This document shows positions 62,651-64,000 of a DNA stretch of 64,000 nucleotides, piece by piece; positions within the stretch are counted from its first letter, which is position 1; every line of letters starts with the position of its first letter. This DNA is from Halopiger aswanensis. Its GTDB lineage: Archaea; Halobacteriota; Halobacteria; Halobacteriales; Natrialbaceae. The position numbers and the translations under genes are program-made. The notes below the pieces were generated by a model. It worked only from the letters and a program-made list of their open reading frames with translations, did no database searches and was not told where the DNA came from. The DNA is taken from contig NZ_RAPO01000007.1 of the NCBI RefSeq assembly GCF_003610195.1, positions 1 to 64,000 on the forward strand. The letters are read 5' to 3'.

Positions 62651-63445
62651 ATGGTCAGTTACAGTGCCTACGAGAGTATTACTCTCGAGATCGACGACGG
62701 GATCGCCAAGATCGAATTTCATCGACCGGAAGTCTACAATGCCCTCAACAACGAGGTCATGCTTGATCTGCAACGTGCCTTCGACGAGATCCAGTTAAAT
62801 CGCGACATCGATGCGGTCGTCATCACGGGGGAAGGTGAGGACGCGTTTTCCGCCGGTGCAGATATCTCGCAGTACGCTGGTCCAGCGGAGGAGCACGATC
62901 CCCTCCAGCGGGACCGACAGGAGTTGTTCTACGAGATGTACCAGAAGCCCTACGAGTGCCACGCGCCGGTCATTGCAAAAATCAACGGATACTGCGTCGG
63001 CGGCGGACTCATCTTCGCGATGTACTGCGACATCCGCGTCGCGGTGGAGGACGCGAAGTTCGGCGTTCCGACCGCCAACATCGGACAGATCCCAACCGGG
63101 GGTTCGACGTGGCGAGCCATCGAACTCGTCGGCGAAGCGAAAGCGAAGGAACTCGTATACACCGCGGGAATGATCGACGCGGCCGAAGCGGAACGTATCG
63201 GGCTGATCAATCACGCCGTTCCTAGATCGGAACTCGAGGAAACCGTCAACGAGATCGTTTCTGGGATCCAGAATACCGGCCGAAAAGCCGTGAAAAACTC
63301 GAAGCGGGCGCTCAATATCGCGTCCCGGGCCAAGAGCCTTGAGGAGGCACGGGAGCGCGAAGCGGAAATCTGGTGGGAACAGTTCGCAACCGACGAGCGG
63401 CGCGAGCTCGTCGATGAGTTCAACGAGGGGGAGGCCGATGACTGA
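62651..63445 (+). CDS. Enoyl-CoA hydratase/isomerase-family protein (crotonase fold)
   Basis: The 264-residue protein has the crotonase core: IEFHRPEVYNALNNEVMLDL, ITGEGEDAFSAGADISQYAG (oxyanion hole), KINGYCVGGGLIFAMYCDIR and FGVPTANIGQIPTGGSTW. In true hydratases the first catalytic Glu lies in the PE of FGxPE; here Thr141 takes its place, while the second (Glu167, AKELV) is kept. The reaction may therefore differ from hydration. The stop overlaps the CoA-transferase ATG by 8 bp, so the two work together. GAGGTGA lies four bases before the ATG. Confidence 0.88.
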   Translation: MVSYSAYESITLEIDDGIAKIEFHRPEVYNALNNEVMLDLQRAFDEIQLNRDIDAVVITGEGEDAFSAGADISQYAGPAEEHDPLQRDRQELFYEMYQKPYECHAPVIAKINGYCVGGGLIFAMYCDIRVAVEDAKFGVPTANIGQIPTGGSTWRAIELVGEAKAKELVYTAGMIDAAEAERIGLINHAVPRSELEETVNEIVSGIQNTGRKAVKNSKRALNIASRAKSLEEAREREAEIWWEQFATDERRELVDEFNEGEADD

Positions 63446-64000
63446 CGGACCCCTCTCCGGCGTTTCGGTCGTCGAGATGACCGGTCACCGGGCAGGACCG
63501 TTTTGCGGCGCACTCCTCGCCGACATGGGGGCCGACATCGTGAAAATCGAACGTCCCAGCGTCGGCGATCCAGCGCGGTCGCAGGGGATCGGGCCCGACG
63601 GGAAGTCCGGGTACTTCATGGCGAACAACCGCAACAAGCGCTCCGTGACGCTCGATCTGAAGTCGGACGCGGGGAGAGAAGCGGCCCTCGAACTCCTCGC
63701 GGAGTCGGATGTCTTCATCGAGAACTTCGGGTACGGCGTCACGGATAAACTCGGCATCGGCTACGACGACGTTCGCGAGCGAAACCCCGAAATCGTCTAC
63801 GCGAGCATTAAAGGGTACGGCGAGACCGGCCCAATGAAGGAGAAGCCGGGACTCGATCTCATCCTGCAGGCTGAAGGCGGGATCATGAGCGTCACCGGCC
63901 CGGAGGACGGCGAGCCGGTGAAGGTCGGCCAGGCGATCGGCGACCTGACGACGGGTATGTTCGCCGCGATAGGCGTCCTCGCGAGGCTGTACGAGCGGGA
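63438..64000 (+). CDS. Class III CoA-transferase (CaiB/BaiF family), partial at right edge
   Basis: The visible 187 residues are the N-terminal half of a CaiB/BaiF CoA-transferase: GVSVVEMTGHRAGPFCGALL, ADMGADIVKIERPSVGDPAR, NRNKRSVTLDLKSD, DVFIENFGYGVTDKLGIGYD and KPGLDLILQAEGGIMSVTGP. The Asp of GLDLILQ is the expected catalytic residue. These enzymes move CoA between carboxylic acids, usually to start or keep going a degradative path. The gene continues beyond the window. It overlaps the crotonase gene by 8 bp, and a TctABC carboxylate importer lies nearby. Confidence 0.93.
   Translation, partial: MTDGPLSGVSVVEMTGHRAGPFCGALLADMGADIVKIERPSVGDPARSQGIGPDGKSGYFMANNRNKRSVTLDLKSDAGREAALELLAESDVFIENFGYGVTDKLGIGYDDVRERNPEIVYASIKGYGETGPMKEKPGLDLILQAEGGIMSVTGPEDGEPVKVGQAIGDLTTGMFAAIGVLARLYER

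Noticed and set aside
1-64000. CRISPR arrays, rRNA and tRNA genes
   Set aside because: No regularly spaced repeats with unique spacers and no conserved rRNA or tRNA sequence were seen on either strand. A covariance-model search would be needed to exclude a tRNA fully.

Overview
The window is haloarchaeal DNA (class Halobacteria, probably the Natrialbales side). This is read from the strongly acidic proteins, Tat signals on lipoproteins, halophilic malate synthase and D-2-hydroxyacid dehydrogenase types, DUF7344-like and Sph/haloSMC-like sequences, and the absence of bacterial -35/-10 promoters. No rRNA, tRNA or CRISPR array was found.

Left part, about 1 to 27.5 kb, looks like an integrated, conjugation-type element. 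It starts with a toxin-antitoxin cluster: a PIN toxin with a small acidic partner, a winged-helix gene with a broken PemK/MazF toxin, and an RHH/PIN pair, plus small haloarchaeal plasmid-type genes. A primase-polymerase of the NrS-1 type (4.2-5.5 kb) lies next to a repeat-rich possible origin or operator (5.63-5.70 kb). An uninterrupted minus-strand operon (5.7-17.5 kb) encodes an archaeal type IV secretion-like machine: a two-TM pilin-like protein, a large surface protein, a Tat lipoprotein, a VirB6/TrbL-like membrane protein, a PrgI/VirB4-N-like protein, a VirB4 ATPase and a 1420-residue VirD4/HerA-type ATPase with a long C-terminal extension. A cargo region follows (17.8-25.3 kb): a broken transposase, a convergent UbiA prenyltransferase / cytochrome P450 pair, a regulator, a membrane protein, a small-peptide/DUF2178/XRE operon and a Tat-exported precursor with a 14-cysteine C-terminus resembling halocin C8. 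A structured non-coding stretch leads to a tyrosine recombinase whose upstream region holds a 34-bp loxP-like dyad, a candidate attachment core or operator.

Middle part, 27.6-37.6 kb, is a sugar-acid cluster. LarE and LarB make part of the nickel-pincer nucleotide cofactor and a LarA-family racemase/epimerase uses it. They sit beside a MOFRL glycerate kinase, a KdgT-type permease, a PdxA2-type dehydrogenase with a four-carbon-acid-sugar kinase (DtnK/OtnK family), and an IclR regulator. A shared 19-bp motif in three promoters may be the IclR operator. The layout suggests use of tetronates and/or glycerate with C2 epimerisation by a nickel-pincer enzyme.

Between 37.6 and 40.9 kb lie degraded insertion sequences (two different IS6-like transposases), an MFS transporter, and a wrecked Sph/haloSMC gene with a zinc-hook remnant.

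Right part, 41-64 kb, is an organic-acid region: malate synthase, two D-lactate/glycolate dehydrogenase-type FAD/Fe-S fusions, malic enzyme, D-2-hydroxyacid dehydrogenase, a tartrate/D-malate dehydrogenase-like enzyme, a VOC protein, a DUF296 protein, a second IclR regulator, a cupin, a complete TctABC tripartite uptake system, a universal stress protein, and a crotonase with a class III CoA-transferase running off the right edge. Remnants of an L-lactate permease and of a second glycerate kinase show that the region has lost genes.
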